DNA from: DASRDZ01 sp035652335
Lineage (GTDB): Bacteria > Chloroflexota > Dormibacteria > Aeolococcales > Aeolococcaceae
Reading direction: 5' to 3'
Assembly (NCBI GenBank): GCA_035652335.1
Contig: DASRDZ010000025.1
Span: 5,231 to 69,230, forward strand
Length of the DNA: 64,000 nt
Of this stretch, positions 54,733-63,628 are shown piece by piece. Both the position numbers and the translations under genes were made by a program. Every line of letters begins with the position of its first letter. The stretch's first letter is position 1. A model generated the notes under the pieces. That model worked only from the letters and a program-made list of their open reading frames with translations. It did no database searches and was not told where the DNA came from.

Positions 54733-57423
54733 TCAGCGCAGCCTGCGGGTGCTCTCGTCGGGGTGCGGTGGCACCGGCGCCAGGCGCAGCTTCACGTCCA
54801 CCGCGGTGGCTCCGCCGGGCCCGGCGATGACCGGGTTGAGGTCCATCTCGGCGATCTCGGCGAGGTCGTCGACCAGCCGGCCCACGCGCAGCAGCAGGGT
54901 CTCCAGCGCCGCCACGTCGGCCTTGGGCGCGCCGCGGTAGCCGAAGAGCAGCGGTGCGCCGCGCGGTGCGCGCACCAGCTCGGCGGCGTCGACGTCGGTG
55001 AGCGGCACGACCCTGAAGGCGCGGTCCTTGAGCAGCTCCACCGCGGTGCCGCCGGTGCCGAACATCACCAGCGGACCGAAGGAGGGGTCCTGCACGACGC
55101 CCACGATGGTCTCCACACCGGGTGGCACCTGGTGTTGCACGACCACTCCACCCAGCCGGTGGCCCAGCGCCGCGGACATCTCGGCATACGCGGCGCGCAG
55201 CGCCGTCTCGCCGTCGATGCCGGTGCGCACGCCGCCGACGTCGCTCTTGTGCACCAGGTCGGGTGACCCTGCCTTGAGCACGACCGGGTAGCCGAGCTCG
55301 GCTGCGGCTCGCGCCGCGTCGTCGGGCGAGTCGGCGTGCACCGTGCGCGCCACCGGGATGCCGTATGCGGCGAGCAGCTCGGTCGCGCGCGCGGCGTCCA
55401 GCCACCCACCCTTCGGCTCAGCCGCGAGCGCCTCGTGCACGATGCGGCGGGCCCGCTCGACGTCGACGTCGCGCAGGTCGGGCACCGTTCCCTCCTCGCG
55501 GCGCCTCCATTGCGCGTACGTGCATGCCGCGGCCAGCGCCTGCGCCGCCTGCTCGGGGAAGGGATAGGAGGGGACGCGACGCGAGCCCTGGCGCAGCGGC
55601 TCCGGGGTGCCGTCCTGGGCGAGGAAGTTGGCCAGCACCGGCTTGGGGGAGTCGGCGGCGGCCGCGGCGACCGCGCGGGCGACGTCGTCCGCGCGTGTCA
55701 CGAGTGGCGGCACGAAAATGACGATCACCGCGTCGACGTCCGGATCGGCGACGGCGGTGCGCAGCGCCTGCTCGTACTCGGCGGCGCTCGCCGAGGCGAG
55801 GAGGTCGACGGGGTTCTGCACGGCCGCCGCGGCGGGAACCAGCTCCCGCAGGCGCGTCTGGGTGGCCTCGGAGAGCCGCTGCACCTGCAGGCCGAGCCCC
55901 TCGCAGGCGTCGGCCGCCAGGATGCCGGGGCCACCGGCGTTGCCAACGATGGCCACGCGCGGGCCCTGGGGCAGCGGCTGGTGGGCCAGCATCTGGGCGA
56001 CGTCGAAGAGCTGCTCCAGCCCGTCGACGCGGATCACGCCCGTCTGCTTGAAGAGCGCGTCGACGGCGACGTCAGGGCTGGCCATCGCAGCGGTGTGCGA
56101 CGACGCCGCACGCGTCCCCGACGCGGTGCGCCCACTCTTCACCGCCACGATCGGCTTGCGCCGCGACACGCGGCGGGCCACGCGCGAGAACTTGCGCGGG
56201 TTGCCGAAGGACTCCAGGTAGAGCAGGATGACGTCGGTGTCGGGGTCGTCCTCCCAGTACTGCAGCAGGTCGTTGCCGGACACGTCGGCCTTGTTGCCCA
56301 TCGACACGAAGGTCGAGACGCCGAGGCCCAGCGCGCTCGCCTTCTCCAGGATGGCGATGCCGAGCGCTCCGGATTGCGAGGAGAAGCCCACGCGCCCCGG
56401 CGTCGGCGGCACGGGGGCGAACGTCGCGTTCAGCGACATGCCCTCCGCCGTGTTGACCACGCCCATGCAGTTGGGGCCGATCATGCGCATCCCGCCGCGG
56501 CGCGCGTGCTCGACGATGCGCCGCTCCTCGGCGACGCCGTCGCCGCCCATCTCCGCGAAGCCCGCCGTGATCACCACCAGCCCGCGCACCTTCTTGGCCA
56601 CGCACTGGTCGACGGATTCCAGCACCAGCGGCGCCGGGACGCAGATGACGGCGAGGTCGACGTCGTCCGGGACGTCGAGGACGCTGGGGTAGGCGCGCAC
56701 GCTGGCGACGTGCGAGGCCTTGGGGTTGATCGGGTACACGGGCCCCTCGAAGCCACCGGCGATGAGGTTGCGGAACACCTCGTGCCCGATGGTGCCGCGC
56801 TGCCGCCCCGCGCCGATCACCGCCACGCTGCGCGGCGAGAGCAGGCGGGCGATGGAGTGCGCCGCGGCCTGGCGGTCGCGGTCCTCCATGGCGGCGACCG
56901 ACCGATCGGTCGGCCGGATGGGGAAGGTGACCCGGACCACCCCGTCGGCGAATCGCTGCTCGGCGACGAACCCGGCGGTGCGGAAGACGTCGAGCATGCG
57001 CGCGTTGTGCGGCAGCGTGTCGGCGACGAAGCGGGTGACGCCGCGATCGCGGGCCATGGCCGCGAGGTATTCGAGGAACAGCGTTCCCAGCCCCCGACCC
57101 TGGTGCGCGTCCTCGATGACGAAGGCGACCTCGGCGTCGTCGGTGCCGGGGATGCGGTCGTAGCGGGCCACGCCCACCACCGCGCCGTCGAGGATCGCCA
57201 CCAGCGCCACGCGCATGTCGCCGTCGACGTGGGTGAAGCGCTCCACGTCGCGGGGCGTCAGCACCGGCTTGGGTGAGAAGAAGCGGAGGTACTGCGTCTC
57301 CGCGGAGAGGCGGGCGTGGAACGCGACCAGCGCGTCGCCGTCGTCGGGGCGGATCGGCCGGATGTGGACGGTGCCGCCGTCGGCGAGGACGACGTCGGCC
57401 TCCCAGGGCATGGTGTCGCTCAT
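54733..57423 (-). CDS. Pat-like fusion: N-terminal GNAT acetyltransferase plus ADP-forming acyl-CoA synthetase
   Basis: 896 aa. Residues 1 to about 180 are a GNAT domain (LRFFSPKPVLTPRDVERFTHVDGDMRVALVAI, VAFVIEDAHQGRGLGTLFLEYLAAMARDRG). Residues about 190-896 contain the CoA-binding (SVAVIGAGRQRGTIGHEVFRNLI), ligase-CoA (VGFSSQSGALGIAIL) and ATP-grasp (VVLKAGSPDLVHKSDVGGV) parts of ADP-forming acetyl-CoA synthetases. His443 in SSHTAAMAS corresponds to the phosphohistidine of the active enzyme; it is missing in E. coli Pat. The GNAT-first order is the reverse of enterobacterial Pat and like Streptomyces PatA. It may acetylate acyl-CoA synthetases. A double UspA gene lies just upstream. Confidence 0.92.
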   Translation of the reverse strand: MSDTMPWEADVVLADGGTVHIRPIRPDDGDALVAFHARLSAETQYLRFFSPKPVLTPRDVERFTHVDGDMRVALVAILDGAVVGVARYDRIPGTDDAEVAFVIEDAHQGRGLGTLFLEYLAAMARDRGVTRFVADTLPHNARMLDVFRTAGFVAEQRFADGVVRVTFPIRPTDRSVAAMEDRDRQAAAHSIARLLSPRSVAVIGAGRQRGTIGHEVFRNLIAGGFEGPVYPINPKASHVASVRAYPSVLDVPDDVDLAVICVPAPLVLESVDQCVAKKVRGLVVITAGFAEMGGDGVAEERRIVEHARRGGMRMIGPNCMGVVNTAEGMSLNATFAPVPPTPGRVGFSSQSGALGIAILEKASALGLGVSTFVSMGNKADVSGNDLLQYWEDDPDTDVILLYLESFGNPRKFSRVARRVSRRKPIVAVKSGRTASGTRAASSHTAAMASPDVAVDALFKQTGVIRVDGLEQLFDVAQMLAHQPLPQGPRVAIVGNAGGPGILAADACEGLGLQVQRLSEATQTRLRELVPAAAAVQNPVDLLASASAAEYEQALRTAVADPDVDAVIVIFVPPLVTRADDVARAVAAAAADSPKPVLANFLAQDGTPEPLRQGSRRVPSYPFPEQAAQALAAACTYAQWRRREEGTVPDLRDVDVERARRIVHEALAAEPKGGWLDAARATELLAAYGIPVARTVHADSPDDAARAAAELGYPVVLKAGSPDLVHKSDVGGVRTGIDGETALRAAYAEMSAALGHRLGGVVVQHQVPPGVETIVGVVQDPSFGPLVMFGTGGTAVELLKDRAFRVVPLTDVDAAELVRAPRGAPLLFGYRGAPKADVAALETLLLRVGRLVDDLAEIAEMDLNPVIAGPGGATAVDVKLRLAPVPPHPDESTRRLR

Positions 57424-57479
57424 CGCCTCGCCATTGTGGGGAGTCGCCCGCCGCCCGCGGGCCCGCTGACGGACCGCGC

Positions 57480-58394
57480 TCACGAGTCGCGGGTGTCGCG
57501 CGGATGCGCGTTGATGAGCACCGCACCCGGTGCGCTGCGCAGGACGTCGGTCGACACGCTGCCGAAGCGCCAGCGCTGCAGCGCGCCCAGGCCGCGCGTG
57601 CCCACGGCGATCAGCGCGGGCGTCTCGTCGCTGGAGGCGACCGAGACCAGCGCGGCGGCGGGGTCGTCGATGGCGACGTGGACGTGGGGACGCTGCCCCA
57701 GCATCGGCTCCAGCTCGCGCGCCCGCGAGGCCAGCGACACCTCGGCGACGTCGAGCGCGTCGTCGACGGTGTGCGCGTCGGAGTCGGAGTCGCCGTCGAG
57801 CATGCGCGGGAGCGTGCTGAGCGCACGCACCACGACCGCGTCGGTGCCGAAGGCCTTGCCGATCCTGGCCGCCAGCTCGCCGGCCTTGCGCGCGTCCGCC
57901 GAGGCGTCGTCGCCGATGACGACGTGCACCGGCGGCCAGGCCCCCGCAACCGCCCGGAGCACCAGCACCGGGCGCGTGCTGTGGTGCACGACGGCTTCGG
58001 ACACGCTGCCCACGACGGTGCGCTGCAGCGCGCCCAGGCCGCGGCTGCCGACGACGACGAGGTCGGCGTCGATCTCCTCCGCGCACGCGAGGATCTCGTC
58101 GGCCGCCCTGCCACTGCGGAGATGGCCGACGGCGACGTGCGCACCGCGCGCGCGCACCGCGTCGAGCATGCGTTCGAGGATCGACTGCGCCCGCTCCTGC
58201 GCGGCGGTCTCACCGGCCTCGCCGGGGAGCGGCACCAGGCTGGGCTGCCAGACGTGGACGACGTGCAGGTCCGCGCAGGCGAGGCGCGCCAGGTCGGCCG
58301 CGGCACGCGCGGCGGCGTTGGCGTCGTCGGAGCCGTCGCCGGCGAGCAGGATGCGCCGCGCCAGGCGGCCGCCGTTCTTGCCGTTCTCGGTCAT
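57480..58394 (-). CDS. Universal stress protein with two UspA domains
   Basis: 304 aa. Two UspA repeats: residues about 12-146, starting RRILLAGDGSDDAN and ending VVVGSRGLGALQRTVVGSVSEAVVHHSTRPVLVL, and about 155-300, ending IAVGTRGLGALQRWRFGSVSTDVLRSAPGAVLI. Both end motifs carry the G-x2-G-x9-G-S ATP-binding pattern. The ATP site of the second repeat lacks a clear N-terminal Asp-Gly-Ser and may not bind. The gene precedes the Pat-like fusion by 56 nt on the same strand, an arrangement that links stress sensing with protein acetylation in mycobacteria. Confidence 0.92.
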   Translation of the reverse strand: MTENGKNGGRLARRILLAGDGSDDANAAARAAADLARLACADLHVVHVWQPSLVPLPGEAGETAAQERAQSILERMLDAVRARGAHVAVGHLRSGRAADEILACAEEIDADLVVVGSRGLGALQRTVVGSVSEAVVHHSTRPVLVLRAVAGAWPPVHVVIGDDASADARKAGELAARIGKAFGTDAVVVRALSTLPRMLDGDSDSDAHTVDDALDVAEVSLASRARELEPMLGQRPHVHVAIDDPAAALVSVASSDETPALIAVGTRGLGALQRWRFGSVSTDVLRSAPGAVLINAHPRDTRDS

Positions 58395-58500
58395 GCCCCC
58401 AGCATGGGGGCGGTCGGGATCGAGGAGGAAGGGCCGAACGTCACCAGGCGTTCGGGGTCCTCCGCAGGCGCGTCCAGGACGTTCGCCGCCCGCCTCGGGC

Positions 58501-58506
58501 GATAAT
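58501..58506 (+). promoter_or_regulatory. -10 hexamer GATAAT for the aldehyde dehydrogenase
   Basis: GATAAT is followed by a leader of about 28-34 nt that holds the GGAGGT ribosome site (58530-58535), a leadered type of transcript. Confidence 0.45.
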
Positions 58507-58540
58507 TGACGTCTCAGTCACCCAGGGTTGGAGGTGTCCC

Positions 58541-60067
58541 GTGGCCACGATCGTCGAGCCGCAGGTTGCGACCTACAAGCAGTACATCGACGGCGAATGG
58601 GCCGACGCCGTCAGCGGCGAGACCTACGAGGTGGTGAACCCCTCCAACGAGGAGGTCATCGCCCGCGTGCCCGCCGGTGCGGAGGCGGACGCCGACCGCG
58701 CCGTCGCCGCCGCACGCCGCAGCTTCGACAAGGGCGAGTGGCGCAACAAGACGCAGGCGCAGCGCACCGCGATCATGTACGAGATCGCCAAGTACCTGCA
58801 GGACCATTCCTCCGACTGGGCGATCACCGAGTCGCAGCAGGCGGGCGCCATCGTCCGCAAGACCTCGGTCGTCGACGTGCCGCTCGCAATCGAGCACTTC
58901 CGCCACCTCGCCGAGCAGGCGCTGCAGATCCCCTGGTACGAGCCGCTGCCCTGGGTCGACACCCCCGCGGTGTCGTGGAACTTCGTGCAGCGTGAGCCCA
59001 TCGGCGTCTGCGCCGGGATCGTGCCCTGGAACTTCCCGCTGATGATGGCGGTCTGGAAGATCGCCCCCGCCCTGGCCATGGGCAACAGCATCATCCTCAA
59101 GCCCTCGCCGTTCACGCCGCTGACCGCCCTCGACTTCGTCAAGGCGATCGACGAGACGGGGTTGCTGCCCAAGGGCGTGCTCAACGTCGTCACCGGCGTC
59201 GGCCCTCACGCCGGCGCCCGCATGGTCGAGCACCCCGACGTCGACAAGGTCGCCTTCACCGGCTCGACGCGCACCGGCCGCGAGATCATGCGCATGGCCG
59301 CGGAGACCATCAAGAAGGTCACCCTCGAGCTGGGCGGCAAGTCGGCCAACATCGTCTGCGACGACGCCGACCTCGACATCGCCGTCGACGGCGCGCTCTT
59401 CGGCACCTTCTTCCACCAGGGCCAGGTCTGCGAGTCCGGCACGCGCCTCTTCGTCCACGAGAAGGTCTACGACGAGTTCATGGACCAGCTGGTCAGCAGG
59501 GCCAAGGCGCTCCGCGTCGGCGACGCCATGGACTTCGACACCCAGGTCGGCCCCGTGGTCAACCGCCAGCAGTACGAGAGCATCCTGCACGCCATCGAGC
59601 AGACCAAGGCCGACGGCGCCACCCTGCTCTGCGGCGGCGGCCGCGCCGAGGGCGTCGGCGACAAGGGCTACTACATCGCCCCCACCATCTTCGCCGACGT
59701 CCGCAACGACAGCCTGGCCGCCCAGCAGGAGATCTTCGGCCCCGTGCTGGTGGTGCAGAGGTGGTCCGACGACCTGGAGGTCATCGAGCGAGCCAACAAC
59801 ACCATCTACGGCCTCGCCGGCGGCGTCTGGTCGCGCAACACGCGCCGCGCCATCGACATGGCCAAGGCGCTGCGCACCGGAACGGTGTGGATCAACGACT
59901 GGCACCTCATCAACTCGCTGGCCCCCTTCGGCGGCTACAAGCAGAGCGGCATCGGCCGCGAGCTGGGCACCTACGGGCTCCTCGAGTACACCGAGGTGAA
60001 GCACATCCACGTCGACCAGGGCGTGCCCCGCGAGGAGCGGTTCTTCTACGACGTCGTGCTGGGGTAG
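58541..60067 (+). CDS. NAD(P)-dependent aldehyde dehydrogenase
   Basis: 508 aa from GTG 58541, with GGAGGT 5 nt upstream. The ALDH fold includes WNFPLMMAVWKIAPALAMGNSIILKPSP, the G-x-x-x-x-G region FTGSTRTGREIM, the general base Glu263 in LELGGKSANIV and the nucleophile Cys297 in GQVCESGTRLFV. NDWHLINSLAPFGGYKQSGIGRELG is the closing family block. The length is standard. It is closest by eye to broad-range or betaine-type ALDHs; substrate unknown. It is probably monocistronic. Confidence 0.95.
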   Translation: MATIVEPQVATYKQYIDGEWADAVSGETYEVVNPSNEEVIARVPAGAEADADRAVAAARRSFDKGEWRNKTQAQRTAIMYEIAKYLQDHSSDWAITESQQAGAIVRKTSVVDVPLAIEHFRHLAEQALQIPWYEPLPWVDTPAVSWNFVQREPIGVCAGIVPWNFPLMMAVWKIAPALAMGNSIILKPSPFTPLTALDFVKAIDETGLLPKGVLNVVTGVGPHAGARMVEHPDVDKVAFTGSTRTGREIMRMAAETIKKVTLELGGKSANIVCDDADLDIAVDGALFGTFFHQGQVCESGTRLFVHEKVYDEFMDQLVSRAKALRVGDAMDFDTQVGPVVNRQQYESILHAIEQTKADGATLLCGGGRAEGVGDKGYYIAPTIFADVRNDSLAAQQEIFGPVLVVQRWSDDLEVIERANNTIYGLAGGVWSRNTRRAIDMAKALRTGTVWINDWHLINSLAPFGGYKQSGIGRELGTYGLLEYTEVKHIHVDQGVPREERFFYDVVLG

Positions 60068-60082
60068 CTCTCCAGCGCGGTG

Positions 60083-60129
60083 ACGCCGCCGGACCGCTCG
60101 CCCTTCGTGGCGGCGTGGTTCGGCGGCGT
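60083..60129 (+). terminator. Candidate hairpin terminator after the aldehyde dehydrogenase
   Basis: ACGCCGCC (60083-60090) can pair with GGCGGCGT at 60109-60116 or with a second copy at 60122-60129, which is followed by TTCTCGTTG. Two alternative stems; weak U-tract. Confidence 0.35.
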
Positions 60130-60263
60130 TTCTCGTTGTGGGCATTGAGGCTTTCGTGGCGATGCAAGTCCTCAGAGCCTGACCGACGGTCGAGCATGCG
60201 GCGCAGAACGCGTTGTAGAGTCGCGCCCTTCGCGTCAATCCTCGCACCACGGAAGGGACTCAC

Positions 60264-61058
60264 ATGCATGCGAGAACACGATTGGGAAGGCGTCTCGCGG
60301 TGGCGGGATGCAGTGTGGTGGCTGCGTCGACACTTGGGCTCACGCACGCGCAGGCGACGACGCTGAGCACCTGCGTGCCGGAGAGCGGAGCGGTCCTGGC
60401 CTCGCCAGAGTGTCCTGCGCTGACGGTGGTCGGGCAGCTGCCCTCAGGGCTGCCCAACGGGGACGCCAACACCACGGGTCCCGGGCCGACGCCGTCGGTG
60501 GAGTGCACCATCAGGCCGGTGGCGCAGGCGGCCTACCTCGGGGCGTCCGAGAACATGGGCGGGGTCACCGTGCCGCAGTTCACCGCCGGCGGCCTGAGCT
60601 TCGGACCGTGGTCGGTGCCGATCCCGCCGGCGTCGCTTCTCTCGGAGGCAGTCGGGGGCACCGGGGCTGCGTGCAGCGCCGAGCCCGGCTGGAACGGCAA
60701 CCTGGAACCCATCGTCTCCCTGCAGGTCTGCCAGGTCCTCTTCGCGCAGATCCTTGACACCACGGACCCGAGCGCGCCGAGGGTGTACTGGGTGCAGGCG
60801 CCTGGCGGTGACGCCGCCTGCGCCAACGGCGTGCCCAACGACGCTCCCTACGCCAGCGCGGGGGAGATGGCGCGCATCTACTCGAACCTGCCCGCCACCG
60901 GTGCTGGGACGTGGTTCGGCAACTCGCCGGCCACGGTGTACACCGGCGAATACGACCTGGTCGGCTACGCCTTCGGCTGGGTGGATGGCTCCCAGATCCT
61001 CGGCTCCAACTGCATCGGGGGTGCGTCCGTCTGCTCCAACGACCTGTTCGAGGACTGA
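60264..61058 (+). CDS. Secreted protein of unknown function
   Basis: 264 aa. The signal peptide (RLAVAGCSVVAASTLGLTHAQA) is followed by a compact, beta-rich, Gly/Pro-rich domain with eight Cys residues, enough for four disulfides, and several aromatic blocks (VYWVQAPGGDAACANGVP, TWFGNSPATVYTGEYDLVGYAFGW). GAAGGGA lies 6 nt before ATG 60264. A TAGAGT at 60216-60221 may be its -10. No family recognised. A strong hairpin follows 19 nt after the stop. Confidence 0.7.
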   Translation: MHARTRLGRRLAVAGCSVVAASTLGLTHAQATTLSTCVPESGAVLASPECPALTVVGQLPSGLPNGDANTTGPGPTPSVECTIRPVAQAAYLGASENMGGVTVPQFTAGGLSFGPWSVPIPPASLLSEAVGGTGAACSAEPGWNGNLEPIVSLQVCQVLFAQILDTTDPSAPRVYWVQAPGGDAACANGVPNDAPYASAGEMARIYSNLPATGAGTWFGNSPATVYTGEYDLVGYAFGWVDGSQILGSNCIGGASVCSNDLFED

Positions 61059-61076
61059 GCGCCTCGCCAATTAGGA

Positions 61077-61108
61077 GTCCGGCGCGGAGTGACGTTTCCG
61101 CGCCGGAC
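61077..61108 (+). terminator. Perfect 12-bp hairpin terminator
   Basis: GTCCGGCGCGGA (61077-61088) and TCCGCGCCGGAC (61097-61108) pair fully around GTGACGTT, 18 nt after a stop codon. The U-tract is missing, as is common in GC-rich genomes. Confidence 0.6.
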
Positions 61109-61213
61109 CTTCCGGATACAGGGCGGTTGTCGGCGAAGACAACCGCGACTGTTGCCCGCACCGGAAGGCGCGGCGGATTGGATGACTGACCGGGCGGTCA
61201 AGGTGAAGTCGCT

Positions 61214-61243
61214 TTGACAGTGCTGGGAATTCGCGCGCATAAT
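61214..61243 (+). promoter_or_regulatory. Sigma-70-like promoter TTGACA-N18-CATAAT
   Basis: TTGACA (61214-61219) and CATAAT (61238-61243) are separated by 18 nt, the best full promoter in the window. The 61269 gene starts 26 nt after the -10 box. Confidence 0.65.
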
Positions 61244-61268
61244 CGCGCAACGCATTCGAGGAAGGGAC

Positions 61269-62405
61269 GTGTCCAGGCGGAGCACGCACGAGGATATGAC
61301 TGCTGCCGTTCGCAGACTGACTATGTCTGCCGTCGCCGCCTCCATGGCGGCCGTGGCCTTCCTCGGACTCCATCCGTCCGGTGCGCACGCCGCGGGGCCG
61401 CTGCTCGCAGGCACCACCGTGATCACCGGGTCGACGCCGGCCTCCGAGGTGGTGACGCTGGACGCTCCCGCGACCGTGCAATTCCTGCCGATCGATTCGC
61501 CGGACGTGCACTTCGCCGGCACCGGCCGGCTGATCGGCTTCTACCTGACCAAGACCGACGGCTCGGTGAGCTTCGGCGAGAGCCGTGTGAACGGCTGCAG
61601 CGCATACGGGTGCGCGCCGCATCCGGCCGTCACGGCGGGTGGCGACGCCGAGTACCCCCAGATGGTGGGCAGCAGCGAGTCGAGCCCCGAGACGCTGACG
61701 CCCGGTGACTACGTGCTGACCTTCATCGCCGATGGTCCGTCCGATTCGGTGACGCTGACCCTGCCAGGCCTGGGCGGCTCGACCAGCCTGATGCCGGCCG
61801 GCGCCGCCGACGTCCAGATCGTCACGCCCACCCCGACGCTCGCCGCATCGGCCGTCGGCGACGTGAACAGCGCAGGCATGGAGGTGGACCCCGGCGCGAC
61901 GTCGTGGTCTCCCTTCGTGATCGCGGGCATGGTCCTCAACGGCACCGACCTCAGCGCCGGCGACATCGGAGGATGCGTCTACTGGGGGGCGGCACCGCCG
62001 GGCAACGCCTACCTGCCCGAGTGTCCCGCCGCCACTGTGACGATCGGCTCGGACATCCCGGTCTCCATCACCACCGACCAATGGGGCGCAGGGATGATCT
62101 TCCTCAGTGCCGTGCCACGGGGCGAGACGTCCGCTGCCGGCATCTACGACGTGGCTGGTCTCGACATCACGTACACCAGCAGGGTCCTCGCGTTCGTCCA
62201 ACCCCTTCGTGCCGATCAGATCGCCCCCAGCCCGTACGAGCCGGGACCGGCCCCGACCTGGGACGTCGCCGGCGCCCATGTCGGCGACCCGGAGCTGACC
62301 ACGCCCCAGATGAGCGTGCGCAATCCGGAATGGCTCCCAATCGACGCCGAGGTCGGCGGCCTGTCCTTCCGCCTCGGGCCCCCGGGCACCATCGTCAGCT
62401 TCTGA
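61269..62405 (+). CDS. Secreted protein of unknown function
   Basis: 378 aa from GTG 61269, behind GAGGAAGG; ATG 61296 is an alternative. The signal peptide (SAVAASMAAVAFLGLHPSGAHA) is followed by two beta-rich halves. The first has TVQFLPIDSPDVHFAGTGRLIGFYL and PGDYVLTFIADGPSDSVTLTLPGLGG; the second has TSWSPFVIAGMVLNGTDLSAGDIGGCVYWG. Four Cys are present. No catalytic pattern or family was recognised. It stands with two other secreted proteins at the right end. Confidence 0.7.
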   Translation: MSRRSTHEDMTAAVRRLTMSAVAASMAAVAFLGLHPSGAHAAGPLLAGTTVITGSTPASEVVTLDAPATVQFLPIDSPDVHFAGTGRLIGFYLTKTDGSVSFGESRVNGCSAYGCAPHPAVTAGGDAEYPQMVGSSESSPETLTPGDYVLTFIADGPSDSVTLTLPGLGGSTSLMPAGAADVQIVTPTPTLAASAVGDVNSAGMEVDPGATSWSPFVIAGMVLNGTDLSAGDIGGCVYWGAAPPGNAYLPECPAATVTIGSDIPVSITTDQWGAGMIFLSAVPRGETSAAGIYDVAGLDITYTSRVLAFVQPLRADQIAPSPYEPGPAPTWDVAGAHVGDPELTTPQMSVRNPEWLPIDAEVGGLSFRLGPPGTIVSF

Positions 62406-62423
62406 CCCCCGCGGAACGCGTTG

Positions 62424-62450
62424 CGGCGCCGTTACCGGGTGGCGGCGCGG
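62424..62450 (+). terminator. Candidate hairpin after the secreted protein gene
   Basis: GCGCCG (62426-62431) pairs with CGGCGC (62443-62448) around an 11-nt loop; short and without a U-tract. Confidence 0.25.
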
Positions 62451-62478
62451 TGTGACCGTGGGGGAGGCGGGCCGCGGC

Positions 62479-62484
62479 TAAGGT
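62479..62484 (+). promoter_or_regulatory. -10 hexamer TAAGGT for the HisKA_3 kinase
   Basis: TAAGGT ends 10 nt before GTG 62495 and overlaps the alternative GTG 62483, favouring 62495. Confidence 0.4.
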
Positions 62485-62494
62485 GGATCCCGTT

Positions 62495-63499
62495 GTGAAT
62501 GCGACGGGGATCGCCGAGCCGGCGGCGGGCGGCAGCCTGCGCGCCGCGGTCGATCGCTGCATCGCGGAGCTGGAGCAGGCGCGCACCCACCACCGCAGCG
62601 TCATGGCGGCGGCGGAGGCGGAGCGGGCGGCGCTGGTGGCGCAGCTCGCCGATTGGGAGCGCTCGGCAGCGGTGGCGGGACCGTCGGGAGCGCGCGCGAT
62701 GGAGATGCTGCGCGCCCGGCTGGCCGCGGCGGAGCAGCGCGCCTACGACGCCGGTGCGGCCGCCGAGGATTGCGAGCGCGGGCTCTCGGGGTTGTGCGCC
62801 GCGCGGGAGCAGGCGGACGAGGCGGTGGCGGCGCACAGCGTCAACTCTCGCGAGCTCTTCCAGATCGTCGAGGACGAGCGCATGCGCATCGCCCGCGACA
62901 TGCACGACGGGCCCGCGCAGCTTCTGGCCAACCTCGTCCTCAAGGCGGAGATCGTCGAGCGCGTCTTCGACCTCGACCGGGACACCGCGATGAGCGAGCT
63001 CGCCGACTTCAAGGCGACGGTGCGCGTCGCCCTGGAGGAGACGCGCAGGCTGATCTTCGACCTGCGCCCGATGACGCTCGACGACCTCGGCCTGGTGCCC
63101 ACGCTGCGCAAGTTCTGCGTCGACTTCGAGCAGCGCAGCAGGATGCGGGCCCGCCTCAACATCGTCGGCGCCGAACGGCGCCTTCCCGGTGACCTGGAGG
63201 CGTCGCTGTTCCGGATCGTGCAGGAGGCGATGGCCAACGCCGGGCGGCACTCCGGCGGCGACACCATCGACGTCACGGTGATGATCGGCCCGCAGCGCGT
63301 CGTCGCCAGCGTGCGCGACAACGGCAAGGGCTTCGACGTCGCCGCCGCGCAGGTCCGCGCCGAACGCACCAGGCATCTCGGCCTCGTCTCCATGCGCGAA
63401 CGCGCCGGCCTGGAGAACGGCGTGCTCGACATCACCTCGGTGCCCGGCCACGGCACCCAGGTGCGCGTCAGCATCGACTACCAGGGCGGGGCTGAGTAG
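62495..63499 (+). CDS. Cytosolic sensor histidine kinase, HisKA_3 (NarL/DegS-type) family
   Basis: 334 aa. No membrane helix. Residues about 15-120 form a long Ala/Glu/Arg-rich coiled coil. The kinase has the HisKA_3 phospho-His motif VEDERMRIARDMHDGPAQLLANL, then VALEETRRLIFDLRPMTLDDLGLVPTLRKF. HATPase_c follows with EAMANAGRHSGG (N), VRDNGKGFDV (G1) and HLGLVSMRERAGLENG (G2). Such kinases pair with NarL/FixJ response regulators; none is present before the window ends. Confidence 0.92.
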   Translation: MNATGIAEPAAGGSLRAAVDRCIAELEQARTHHRSVMAAAEAERAALVAQLADWERSAAVAGPSGARAMEMLRARLAAAEQRAYDAGAAAEDCERGLSGLCAAREQADEAVAAHSVNSRELFQIVEDERMRIARDMHDGPAQLLANLVLKAEIVERVFDLDRDTAMSELADFKATVRVALEETRRLIFDLRPMTLDDLGLVPTLRKFCVDFEQRSRMRARLNIVGAERRLPGDLEASLFRIVQEAMANAGRHSGGDTIDVTVMIGPQRVVASVRDNGKGFDVAAAQVRAERTRHLGLVSMRERAGLENGVLDITSVPGHGTQVRVSIDYQGGAE

Positions 63500-63628
63500 G
63501 GGCCGGCCTGCGCAAACGGTTGCACAAGGTGGCGGCGTGCATCGCAGGTTCCCTGAGCGCTAGGCTGTCAACATCGCGCCTCCTGCGCGTCATGTCCGGG
63601 GAGGGGACCGACATGCTTGGAGGAACGT

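Noticed and set aside
58514..60250. 578-codon minus-strand frame opposite the aldehyde dehydrogenase
   Set aside because: Shadow frame rich in Val/Gly/Asp/His; catalytic motifs are on the plus strand.
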